A stretch of 64,000 bases of DNA, taken from Longimicrobiales bacterium (GTDB lineage: Bacteria > Gemmatimonadota > Gemmatimonadetes > Longimicrobiales > Gaopeijiaceae). The notes beneath the pieces were generated by a model. It had not been told where the DNA came from. It was given only the letters and a program-made list of their open reading frames with translations, and ran no database searches. Location of the stretch: assembly GCA_951828585.1 (NCBI GenBank), contig OX639991.1, positions 806,001 through 870,000 of the forward strand, given 5' to 3'. Numbering within the stretch: the first letter of the stretch is position 1; every line of letters begins with the position of its first letter. This document shows positions 9,585 to 17,064 of this stretch, piece after piece. The position numbers and the translations under genes are program-made.

Positions 9585-9602
9585 TTGAGTGGTTTTACTC
9601 AA
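9585..9602. promoter_or_regulatory. palindrome upstream of the AAA14-NACHT operon
   Basis: TTGAGT (9585-9590) and ACTCAA (9597-9602) are perfect inverse arms around GGTTTT. The site sits 18 bases from the ATG at 9567. It could be an operator for the operon. No transcription factor gene is next to it. The remainder of the stretch up to galK (9603-9732) shows nothing I can name. Confidence 0.45.
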
Positions 9603-9732
9603 TGCATCTAATTTCAATCAGCGGCTTTCGCGTCCGGTACACCACGACCCCCATGGCGCCGAGGAAGTCGAGGTGCCGACTGGAACCGGAGGATCGACCT
9701 TTGCGGGACAGGGTTCGTGACCGTTGGCGCCG

Positions 9733-10947
9733 CTACCCGACCCCCGCCCCCCCACCCGCCTTCACGGCGAACATCACGTCACGACCCGGCGACCCTTCCA
9801 GTCGCGGTGCGTAGAACCGCGCGGCCAGGGCGTCCATCACCGGCGCGACCGTGCGCGCCTCGCACAGCGTCACCACGCACCCCCCAAACCCCGCCCCCGT
9901 CAACCGCGCTCCCGCTGCTCCCGCCTTGAGCGCGATCCCGACCATCTCGTCCAGGTCTGCTGTGCTCACCTCGTAGTCGTCGCGGAGGCTCTCGTGTGAC
10001 TGCACCATGAGCTTGCCGAAGCGGCCCATATCGCCATTGCGCATGGCCTCCTCGGCGAGCCCCACGCGGCGACCCTCGCTGACGACATGGCGGAATCGGC
10101 GAAACAACACGGGACTGAGCACGCCGCGGGCGCGCCGCACCACACCGTCGAGATCGGGTTCGGCGACGAGGTCGCGATAGCCACCCCCCACCCCCGCCAC
10201 CGCCTCCCGACACTCCCTTGCCCGCGCATTATACGCCTCCCGCGCCCCGGCCGACTTCTCAGCACGCACCAGCGAAGACGCCACCACCCACCGCCACCCA
10301 TCCGGCACGGCCACCGGCGTCACCCGCAACGGCTCGAACTCGATCCGGAGCGCATGCCCCTCCACCCCATGCAGGCACGCCGCCTGGTCCATCCCGCCGC
10401 CCTCCAGCCCGACGAAGCGCTCGGCACGGGCCAGCAGCGCGGCGAGGTCCAGCCGAGAGATCGACGCCCCACCGCTCCCCACCCCCACCCCATTCGCCTT
10501 CAGCAACGCCAGCGCACTCGCCACCACCAGCGCCGACGAGGACGACAGCCCCGACGCGATCGGCACGTCCCCGCTCACCGTCCCCTCGATCCCACGCCTC
10601 AACTCGACGCCATGCTCCATCAGCCCCCGCGCCGCCGCCCGCACATAGTTCGACCAATCCCCCTGTTCCGCCGCCTCGATGGGACGTTTCAGCTGAAACG
10701 TTAAGGGCGCAAAACGCGCGACCGGGCTGCGCAGCCTCACCTCCGGATCATCCGTGACTCGAAACTCTACGCGAACAGCCCGGTCAATCGCGATCGGCAG
10801 CACCGGCAACCCGTTGTAGTCGGTGTGCTCCCCGATCAGGTTGACGCGCCCCGGCGCCACCGCCCGCCAACGGTCGACTGTGCCCCGGTGCTCCACCCCG
10901 CTCAAGTCACCCCCGCCCTTCGCCCGTCCCGCCGCCTGGGAGTCCAT
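9733..10947 (-). CDS. galK: galactokinase
   Basis: 404-residue GHMP-family kinase phosphorylating alpha-D-galactose to galactose-1-phosphate in the Leloir pathway, in the cytoplasm. The galactokinase signature PGRVNLIGEHTDYNG is near residue 32. The GHMP ATP-binding motif GDVPIASGLSSSSAL is in the middle, and the C-terminal motif RLTGAGFGGCVV closes the fold. Length is normal for bacterial GalK. It is the last gene of a minus-strand cluster with a nucleotidyltransferase, a sodium:solute symporter and a propeller lipoprotein, which suggests uptake and activation of galactose or a related sugar. The 116-base gap to the upstream propeller means it may have its own promoter, although none stands out. 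Confidence 0.95.
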   Translation of the reverse strand: MDSQAAGRAKGGGDLSGVEHRGTVDRWRAVAPGRVNLIGEHTDYNGLPVLPIAIDRAVRVEFRVTDDPEVRLRSPVARFAPLTFQLKRPIEAAEQGDWSNYVRAAARGLMEHGVELRRGIEGTVSGDVPIASGLSSSSALVVASALALLKANGVGVGSGGASISRLDLAALLARAERFVGLEGGGMDQAACLHGVEGHALRIEFEPLRVTPVAVPDGWRWVVASSLVRAEKSAGAREAYNARARECREAVAGVGGGYRDLVAEPDLDGVVRRARGVLSPVLFRRFRHVVSEGRRVGLAEEAMRNGDMGRFGKLMVQSHESLRDDYEVSTADLDEMVGIALKAGAAGARLTGAGFGGCVVTLCEARTVAPVMDALAARFYAPRLEGSPGRDVMFAVKAGGGAGVG

Positions 10948-11063
10948 AGAACAAGTGCGCTGGAATCACACGTCGCCATGGGCGGCCCCCCCGCGGGACT
11001 GAAGCCCGCCCTGCGAGGCGGCGTTGTTTCACAGAAATGCCCGACGGTTTCTCTCACCGGCTT

Positions 11064-12281
11064 CTAATACGCGTGGACCTGAAAGTCCTCGACATCCAAT
11101 TCGTCGCGTTGCACCAGAGCGAAGCGATCTTCGCCCACGGCTAGCACTCGGGCTCCCGCGGGAAGGTCCATCCGACCCCTCAGTTGACCGTCCGGCCCGA
11201 TCACGAGCCATGCCCTGGTCTCGTCACCGGGGCGAGCGTGCAGCGCGATCCAGACCATCTCGCCGGGACCCAGCACAGCCGTTTCGAAGGCCGGAAACGT
11301 CTCATTGTACGGCACCTTTTCCACGACCTCGACAAATTCCGGCGGCAATCCGGCCGCCTCGGCAAGCTGCTCGGACCTCCATGCCGATACATCATCGGCG
11401 CTGACCGTGACGCCACCGCCGTCGCCGTGGATGCGCCGTGTCCGGGTCCCGTCCGTCCGGTAGACCGACAGGTCCAGCGATCCGGTTTCCCCGACGATCG
11501 CCCGATCCTCGCGGCCGAACGCCACCACGTCGCGGCCGAATCCCACATTGAACCGGGTCGATATGCCTCCGGGGATTTCCTGGTAGCTCAACTCGGCGGC
11601 GGGCAGCAGGACCAGGGTGTCGGGTTCGCCCTCGGGCCGGGGGAACATCAACAACGGCGTCGTGTCCCTCCTGATTCCTTCCGTGTCGAAGTAGCGTGAA
11701 TCCCCCACGATGGCCAGCGTCTCTCCGTCGATTCCGCGGGCCAGCGGCTTCAGGTCCACGATTCTGCTCCCCGACCCGAACGACCACGATTTCACGAAGT
11801 CTCCCGAATCGGTGAATTCGTTCATGCGGCCCATGCGGGCGTCGTACACCAGAAAGCCGTCGACGGCCTTGACCATGGTGGTGATTTCGCCGAATTCACC
11901 CGGACCCTCTCCAGGCCCCCCGGCCCGCTTGTCCAGCGAACCGTCGGCGGCAAGCAGCAGTACCTCTCGCGCCCCGGAGTTTGCGAGTGCGGCGCCTCCG
12001 CCATCGAGGAGAATGGCGGCCGTCACCCGGAAGAGCGGGATGTCGTTCTGGAGGGTGGAATACACGAGGGTCGGCGTCAGCTCCGGCGGCGACAGGTTCT
12101 CAACCCTACCCAGGGCCACCGTCGTGACGCCTCCCGACTCGGTGACCACGACCCCGGAGGATTGCCCGTCACCCCGGGTGGCGGCGTCCTGGCCGCACGA
12201 GGCCGCGGCCAGCGCGATTGCGCCGGAAAGGAGAGCCGACAGTCCTTTCGGCCGCCTCAAGCGCGTGAAAAGCTGCGTCAT
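11064..12281 (-). CDS. 6-bladed beta-propeller lipoprotein in the galactose cluster
   Basis: 405 residues from an ATG (12279-12281) with a GGGGA ribosome-binding site a few bases upstream. The signal peptide ends ALAAASCG, a lipobox-like site, so it is probably an envelope lipoprotein. The blade motif GGPGEGPGEFGEI is clear. This copy lacks the EYVQLW tail and ends LDVEDFQVHAY, so it is a different subfamily from the copies at 17065 and 18430. It lies 53 bases downstream of the symporter gene and 116 bases upstream of galK on the same strand, so it may be co-transcribed with them; a role in sugar binding is only a guess. Confidence 0.85.
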   Translation of the reverse strand: MTQLFTRLRRPKGLSALLSGAIALAAASCGQDAATRGDGQSSGVVVTESGGVTTVALGRVENLSPPELTPTLVYSTLQNDIPLFRVTAAILLDGGGAALANSGAREVLLLAADGSLDKRAGGPGEGPGEFGEITTMVKAVDGFLVYDARMGRMNEFTDSGDFVKSWSFGSGSRIVDLKPLARGIDGETLAIVGDSRYFDTEGIRRDTTPLLMFPRPEGEPDTLVLLPAAELSYQEIPGGISTRFNVGFGRDVVAFGREDRAIVGETGSLDLSVYRTDGTRTRRIHGDGGGVTVSADDVSAWRSEQLAEAAGLPPEFVEVVEKVPYNETFPAFETAVLGPGEMVWIALHARPGDETRAWLVIGPDGQLRGRMDLPAGARVLAVGEDRFALVQRDELDVEDFQVHAY

Positions 12282-12334
12282 GGCTCGTCCCCTGAAGTGG
12301 TCTTCCTCACGCCGCAGTCCCCCCCGCACCCCCC

Positions 12335-14107
12335 TCATTCCCCATACCCCAATCTCGGCAACACCCGAAACAGCCAAACCCCAGCCCCCCCCGACACCCC
12401 CAGCGACACCACCGCCGCCACCCACTCCCCATACAGCACATACCCCGTGCCGAACAACGCCGCGTACACCACCACGCACCCCAGGAACCACGCCAGAAAC
12501 GCCGCCGTAATCGACCCCGAGTCCGCGCTCCCCTCCCCCACATCCACCACCCGCTGCCACCCCCGACCCATCGGCCGGATCTTGTCGTAGTACCGCTGCA
12601 GCGTCCTCCGCCTCGCCGGCGGCGTCACCAGCGTCACCCCGAGCCACCCCACCGTCGTCACGGCCACCCCGATCACGAGCTGCTGCGTCGTCGACAGCGC
12701 CTCGAAGCCCAGCCACCCGTGCACCCACGCGAAGTAGAGCGCGACCAGGAACGAGATCGTCATCCCGGCCAGCTCGCTCCAGACGTTTACCCGGTACCAG
12801 AACCAGCGCAATAGGAAGATGAGCCCCGTTCCGGCCCCGATCTGGAGCAGGATCTGGAACCCCTGGAGCGCGGTGTCGAGCTGCAGCGCGATGAAGGCGC
12901 CGAGCACCATCAGCCCGACGGTCGACGCGCGTCCCACCGCCACGAGCCGGCGGTCGCTGGCATCCGGATTCACGAAGCGCCGGTAGAAGTCGCTCACCAC
13001 GTACGACGATCCCCAGTTGAGATGGGTGCTGATCGTGGACATGTACGCCGCGGCCAGCGACGCGACGACCAGCCCCAGCAGGCCGGCCGGCAGGTAGACC
13101 AGCATGGCCGGATACGCCAGATCGTTGCCGACGAGCGACGGGTCGAGGCCGGGGAAGCGGGCCTGGATGTCCGACAGCTCGGGGTAGATGACCAGCGAAC
13201 AGAGCGCCACGATGATCCACGGCCAGGGACGCAGCCCGTAGTGCGCGATGTTGAACCAGAGCGTCGCCTTCATCGACTCCTTCTCGTTCTTCGCCGCCAG
13301 CATGCGCTGCGCGACGTATCCCCCGCCCCCCGGCTCGGCCCCCGGATACCAGGTGGCCCACCACTGCACCGCGAGCGGCACGATGAAGATCCCCGCCGCG
13401 ACGGACCAGTCGGAAAAATCGGGAAGGAACCGCATCGCCTGCCGCAACTCCGGGTTGGCGACGAGCCCCGCGAGTCCGCCCACCTCCGGCAGCTGCAGCG
13501 CGAAGTACGCCGCCGCGATCGAGCCGATCATGGCCACCGCGAAGAGCACGAGGTCGGTGACGACGACCCCCCAGAGCCCCGAGGTGGCCGAATAGACCAT
13601 GGTCACGGTCCCCGCGATCAGAACCGTCGTGAGCGGATCGAGGCCGAGAAGCACGCCGCCGATCTTGGTGGCCGCCAGCGTCACCGTGGCGATGATGATC
13701 ACGTTGAAGAGGACGCCCAGGTAAAGCGCGCGGAAGCCGCGCAGGAAGGCGGCCGGCTTGCCCGAATAGCGCAGCTCGTAGAACTCGATGTCCGTCAGCG
13801 CCCCCGACCTCCGCCACAGCCTCGCGTAGAAGAAGGCCGTGCACATCCCCGTGATCAGGAACGCCCACCAGACCCAGTTCTGCGCGACCCCCCCGGTGCG
13901 CACCAGGTCCGCCACCAGGTTCGGCGTGTCGGTCGAAAAGGTCGTTGCGACCATTGACGTGCCCAGCAGCCACCATGGGAGTTGCCGCCCCGAGAGGAAA
14001 AATTCGTCGGTCCCCTTGCCCGCGCGCCGCGCGAAGTAGAGGCCGATGGAGAGGGCGGTGAGCCCGTACAGCGCGACGACGATCCAGTCGAGGGGTGCGA
14101 GTTGCAT
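12335..14107 (-). CDS. sodium:solute symporter (SSS family)
   Basis: 590-residue inner-membrane transporter. The N-terminus (WIVVALYGLTALSIGLYFA) is the first membrane span, followed by the typical SSS segment GTDEFFLSGRQLPWW and the conserved FSTDTPN stretch. About 13 or more hydrophobic spans follow. The C-terminal extension beyond residue 500 carries two further spans. Genes on both sides act on sugars (nucleotidyltransferase 7 bases upstream, galactokinase downstream), so a sugar such as galactose is a reasonable substrate, but the family also moves amino acids, nucleosides and acids. Start at the ATG at 14105-14107. Confidence 0.93.
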   Translation of the reverse strand: MQLAPLDWIVVALYGLTALSIGLYFARRAGKGTDEFFLSGRQLPWWLLGTSMVATTFSTDTPNLVADLVRTGGVAQNWVWWAFLITGMCTAFFYARLWRRSGALTDIEFYELRYSGKPAAFLRGFRALYLGVLFNVIIIATVTLAATKIGGVLLGLDPLTTVLIAGTVTMVYSATSGLWGVVVTDLVLFAVAMIGSIAAAYFALQLPEVGGLAGLVANPELRQAMRFLPDFSDWSVAAGIFIVPLAVQWWATWYPGAEPGGGGYVAQRMLAAKNEKESMKATLWFNIAHYGLRPWPWIIVALCSLVIYPELSDIQARFPGLDPSLVGNDLAYPAMLVYLPAGLLGLVVASLAAAYMSTISTHLNWGSSYVVSDFYRRFVNPDASDRRLVAVGRASTVGLMVLGAFIALQLDTALQGFQILLQIGAGTGLIFLLRWFWYRVNVWSELAGMTISFLVALYFAWVHGWLGFEALSTTQQLVIGVAVTTVGWLGVTLVTPPARRRTLQRYYDKIRPMGRGWQRVVDVGEGSADSGSITAAFLAWFLGCVVVYAALFGTGYVLYGEWVAAVVSLGVSGGAGVWLFRVLPRLGYGE

Positions 14108-14114
14108 CTTGGCT

Positions 14115-15179
14115 TCAGTCGAGGCTGGGGGTGGGCGGGGAGTCCCAGAGGCTCCGGGGGTAGACCTTCGAGTCTACAAGGGTCCGCAGCGTTTCGGCCA
14201 CTCCGGCGTGATCGCCCGGGAAGGTGACGCCCAGCCAGCGCTCGTCGGTGGCCAGAACCCGGCAGTGCACGAGTCCGCGCGCGATGAGCTCGTTCATGGC
14301 CTCGGACAGATAGTACTCGGAATCTGTCCCGGGGTCGGCTTCAAGGAACTCGGAAAAGAGGTGTTTGAGGTGCGAAACGATGTCCGTGACAGATTGTTGG
14401 ACAGATTCTAGGGGGAATCTGTCACGGCGGACCTCCGGGAATCCCCAGAAGTTGGTGCAGACAGGAGTGTCCAGGGGGACGTCGAGCGGCCTTCCGGCGA
14501 CGTCGTGGCCGCGGACCCGGTCTCCGGCGCGGCGCATCTGCAGGCCCTCGGTCAGCTTCTGAAGGGCGCCCGTCCGGTCGACCTGGCAGAGGCCGCGGGA
14601 GACGCCGCCGCTTTCCGAGAGGGTGACGGAGAGGGGGTAGCCGACGGTGAAGGTGGGGGTGGGGGTGGGGGGATGTGAACGTCGCTGGGCGGGGTCGGTG
14701 GGCTGGTTGGTTGGGGCGGGTTCGCGGGCTCCGGGTGCAAGGTGGTTTGGCGCGCCTCGCATCGCGTCGGCGAGGGCGGCGTAGGCGGTGCGGCCGTAGA
14801 AGTCGTCGGCGTTGCAGAGGGCGAAGGGGCCGTCGATGTGTTCGGCCCCGGCGAGGACCGCGTGGCCGGTGCCCCAGGGGCGGGTGCGGCCGGGGGGTGG
14901 GGTGTCGACGAGGCCGGGGTGCGTGAGGGACTGGTACGCGTAGCCGAGGTCGAGTCCGGCGGCGGCGGCGGGGTGGAGGTGGGCGTCGAAGTCGCTACGC
15001 AGGTCCTCCTGGATGACGAGGAGGAAGCGTGAGAAGCCGGCCCGGGCGGCGTCGTAGAGGGCGTAGTCGAGGAGGGCTTCGCCGGAAGGGCCGATGGGGG
15101 TGAGCTGCTTGAGGCAACCGAAGCGGGTGGAGCGGCCGGCCGCGAGGATGACGAGGGTGAGGGGTGGGGTGGGGGGCAT
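14115..15179 (-). CDS. sugar-nucleotide-type nucleotidyltransferase
   Basis: 354-residue protein with the Rossmann-like nucleotidyltransferase N-terminus LVILAAGRSTRFGCLKQL and a metal-binding ALCNADDFYG strand. These place it in the NTP-transferase family that makes NDP-sugars. A low-complexity Pro/Thr/His-rich insertion around residues 150-175 is unusual and strongly GC-biased. The C-terminal part (EYYLSEAMNELIARG) matches the family's helical end. It is the first gene of the cluster with the symporter and galK, so it may use the galactose-1-phosphate formed by GalK. The exact nucleotide and sugar cannot be read from the sequence. Confidence 0.85.
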   Translation of the reverse strand: MPPTPPLTLVILAAGRSTRFGCLKQLTPIGPSGEALLDYALYDAARAGFSRFLLVIQEDLRSDFDAHLHPAAAAGLDLGYAYQSLTHPGLVDTPPPGRTRPWGTGHAVLAGAEHIDGPFALCNADDFYGRTAYAALADAMRGAPNHLAPGAREPAPTNQPTDPAQRRSHPPTPTPTFTVGYPLSVTLSESGGVSRGLCQVDRTGALQKLTEGLQMRRAGDRVRGHDVAGRPLDVPLDTPVCTNFWGFPEVRRDRFPLESVQQSVTDIVSHLKHLFSEFLEADPGTDSEYYLSEAMNELIARGLVHCRVLATDERWLGVTFPGDHAGVAETLRTLVDSKVYPRSLWDSPPTPSLD

Positions 15180-15210
15180 GAGGCGCTTTTCGGGGAGAAC
15201 AGACTTCGGA

Positions 15211-15232
15211 CCGCGGACCAGGTCGTCCGCGG
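15211..15232. terminator. GC-rich hairpin between higA and the nucleotidyltransferase gene
   Basis: CCGCGGAC (15211-15218) and GTCCGCGG (15225-15232) form a perfect 8-bp stem around CAGGTC. It lies downstream of higA and upstream of the nucleotidyltransferase start. There is no T-run on either strand, so it is at best a weak or factor-dependent terminator, or an operator. Confidence 0.3.
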
Positions 15233-15259
15233 AGGGAACGAGTAAAGCTGGCAGTTCCC

Positions 15260-15547
15260 TTACACCACCGCACGCCGGGGCGTCACCTGCTCAGCGATCT
15301 CCCTCCCCACCCCGATCTCCGCTCGGCGAAGCTCCCACGTCTTCTGCAGGTTCAACCAGAGCTGCGGCGTCGTCCCGAAATACCGGGCCAGGCGCAATGC
15401 CGTGTCCGCGCTCACGCCCCGCTGGCCCTTCAGGATCATCGTCACCCGGTTGACCGGCACGCCGAGCGCCTTTGACAGCGCATTCGCCGAGAGCCCGAGC
15501 TCGTCGAGTTCCTCGCGCAGGATTTCGCCGGGATGCACCGGCCTCAT
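15260..15547 (-). CDS. higA: HigA-family antitoxin, without visible toxin
   Basis: 95-residue XRE-type helix-turn-helix protein. HPGEILREELDELGLS is the HigA/VapI signature, and ALSKALGVPVNRVTMILKG is the DNA-binding helix-turn-helix. HigA antitoxins normally follow a higB toxin gene and repress the pair. Here no toxin is visible: the IS3 element begins 10 bases upstream of the ATG, and beyond the element lies a propeller gene. When the element is removed in silico, higA sits only about 26 bases downstream of the propeller, so higB was already absent before the insertion. Expression may depend on the IS end or be lost. Confidence 0.88.
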   Translation of the reverse strand: MRPVHPGEILREELDELGLSANALSKALGVPVNRVTMILKGQRGVSADTALRLARYFGTTPQLWLNLQKTWELRRAEIGVGREIAEQVTPRRAVV

Positions 15548-15556
15548 GCCGCTCTT

Positions 15557-15582
15557 TGAGGTGGTCCCGGTTTTTCGGACAG
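15557..15582. repeat. IS3 left terminal inverted repeat
   Basis: Begins TGAGGTGGTCC and ends CGGACAG. It matches the right end with several mismatches in its middle. Confidence 0.85.
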
Positions 15583-15623
15583 GTCGTTAAGGTGGATTCC
15601 ACTATGGAACAGGAGGCACCGAG

Positions 15624-15911
15624 ATGGCCAGGAAGAGACGGAGGTTCACAGCGGAGTTCAAGGGCCGGGTGGCGCTGGAGGCGCTTCAGGAGCGCGACAG
15701 CGTGCAGGCGATCGCCGTGCGGCATGAGCTTCATCCGAACCAGGTGAGCGCCTGGAAGCGGCAGCTGCTCGACGCCGTGCCGGAGGTGTTCGCCAAGGGC
15801 GGGAGCCGGAAGCTCGCCAAGGAGCATGAGGCGAAGGTCCACGACCTGCACGCGAAGATCGGAGAGCTCACCGTCGAGCGGGATTTTTTTCGGCGCGGGT
15901 TGAAGCGCTGA
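15624..15911 (+). CDS. IS3-family transposase OrfA
   Basis: 95-residue helix-turn-helix protein beginning MARKRRRFTAEFKGRVALEA, the standard OrfA start. It is followed by a leucine-zipper-like coiled coil (EHEAKVHDLHAKIGELTVER). It binds the IS ends and, by -1 frameshifting at its 3' end, forms the OrfAB transposase. A good AGGAGG ribosome-binding site precedes the ATG. Confidence 0.95.
   Translation: MARKRRRFTAEFKGRVALEALQERDSVQAIAVRHELHPNQVSAWKRQLLDAVPEVFAKGGSRKLAKEHEAKVHDLHAKIGELTVERDFFRRGLKR
15884..15890 (+). other. predicted -1 programmed frameshift site (T7)
   Basis: A run of seven T lies near the end of orfA (codons GAT TTT TTT CGG). Slipping back one base continues through SARVEALSRTERFG directly into the first Met of orfB with no stop, giving the fused OrfAB protein typical of IS3 elements. 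Confidence 0.7.
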
Positions 15912-15931
15912 GCCGGACGGAGCGCTTCGGG

Positions 15932-16747
15932 ATGATCGAGCCGGATGGACCGCTGAGCCTGTCGAGGCAGAGCGTGCTGCTGGGCGTGAGCCGGTCGTCG
16001 CTCTACTACCGGCCGAAGGGGGAGAGCGCGCAGAACCTGGCCCTGATGCGACGGATGGACGAGCTCCACATGGACTATCCGTTCTACGGGAGCCGGCAGA
16101 TGATGCGGCATCTCCGCCGCGAGGGTGTCACGGCTGGCCGGCACCGGATCCGGCGGCTCATGCGGCTCATGGGGATGGAGGCGACCTACCGGCGGCCGCG
16201 CACGAGCGTGGCGAACCCGGAGCACCGGATCTTTCCCTACCTGCTGCGCGGCCTCGAGATCTTCCGTGCGGACCACGTGTGGTGCGCCGACATCACCTAT
16301 ATCCCTGTGACGCAAGGGTTTTTCTACCTTGTGGCCGTGATGGACTGGGCCACCCGGCACGTCCTCTCCTGGCGGTTGTCCAACACGATGGACGCCTCGT
16401 TCTGCATCGGGGCTCTGGACGACGCGCTCATCCGGACGACTCCGGAGATCCTGAATACGGACCAGGGCTCGCAGTTCACCAGCGAGGCGTTCGCCGACCG
16501 GGTGCTGGGTGCGGGCGTGGCGTTCTCGATGGACGGCCGGGGCCGCTTTCTCGACAACATCTTCATCGAACGGCTGTGGCGGTCGCTGAAGTACGAGGCC
16601 GTGTACCTGCACGAGCTTCGCGACGGCCCGGAAGCCGGTCGGCTCATCGGGACGTGGATCGACTTCTACAACGAGGTGCGCCCGCACTCGGCGCTGGCCG
16701 GGCGCACGCCAGGCGAGACCTACCGTAACGGCACGAGGGTGATGTGA
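15932..16747 (+). CDS. IS3-family transposase OrfB (DDE integrase)
   Basis: 271-residue catalytic part with the rve integrase core: Asp in VWCADITYIP, Asp in ILNTDQGSQF and Glu in IFIERLWRSLKYE, the DDE triad. The N-terminus (LSLSRQSVLLGVSRSSLYYRP) contains the HTH_21-like region. The C-terminus FYNEVRPHSALAGRTPGE is diagnostic for the IS3 family. It is normally produced as a frameshift fusion with OrfA rather than from its own ATG. Confidence 0.95.
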   Translation: MIEPDGPLSLSRQSVLLGVSRSSLYYRPKGESAQNLALMRRMDELHMDYPFYGSRQMMRHLRREGVTAGRHRIRRLMRLMGMEATYRRPRTSVANPEHRIFPYLLRGLEIFRADHVWCADITYIPVTQGFFYLVAVMDWATRHVLSWRLSNTMDASFCIGALDDALIRTTPEILNTDQGSQFTSEAFADRVLGAGVAFSMDGRGRFLDNIFIERLWRSLKYEAVYLHELRDGPEAGRLIGTWIDFYNEVRPHSALAGRTPGETYRNGTRVM

Positions 16748-17018
16748 ACAGCGGATCATTGCGGGGCTGGCGACCGCCCTCGCGAGGCAGCGGCGGGGAG
16801 CGGGTGATACACCCATCCTGCGCGCCGCGCGCCACAGGTGTCCAAGCCCCGCTCGCCGGTCGGGTCCCCCTCCCGGCGAGCGGGGCTCATCCCGGCATCC
16901 GTCCTTCTCCTTGCCGGAGAGGACTTCAGCGTCTAACATCCCTTTCAAGACAGAACCAAGCGAAAGCTCCCGAGGGCTCTCAGAACCAGTCGGAGTCCAC
17001 CTTAGCTTTGCCCTCGGA

Positions 17019-17044
17019 CTGTCCAACGAAGTAGGACCACTTCA
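17019..17044. repeat. IS3 right terminal inverted repeat
   Basis: On the minus strand it begins TGAAGTGGTCC and ends TTGGACAG, matching the left end. The CTT duplication follows at 17045-17047. Confidence 0.85.
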
Positions 17045-17064
17045 CTTCGCGTTCATTGCCCGCT

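Larger units (their letters stand above)
15557..17044 (+). mobile_element. IS3-family insertion sequence, complete
   Basis: 1488-bp element with imperfect 26-bp terminal inverted repeats (15557-15582 and 17019-17044). Both start TGA-R-GTGGTCC and end GGACAG. It is flanked by a 3-bp direct repeat CTT (15554-15556 and 17045-17047), the expected target duplication. It carries orfA and orfB in the usual -1 frameshift arrangement, with both frames open, so it may be active. About 270 bp of non-coding sequence follow orfB, including an inverted repeat around 16850-16890 (CCCGCTCGCCGG and CCGGCGAGCGGG). Confidence 0.93.

Noticed and set aside
11064-13976. A 970-codon minus-strand frame including the propeller gene
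   Set aside because: Its first 560 codons overlap the symporter gene in another frame and are Arg/Gly/Ala-rich nonsense. The propeller starts at its own ATG with ribosome-binding site at 12281.
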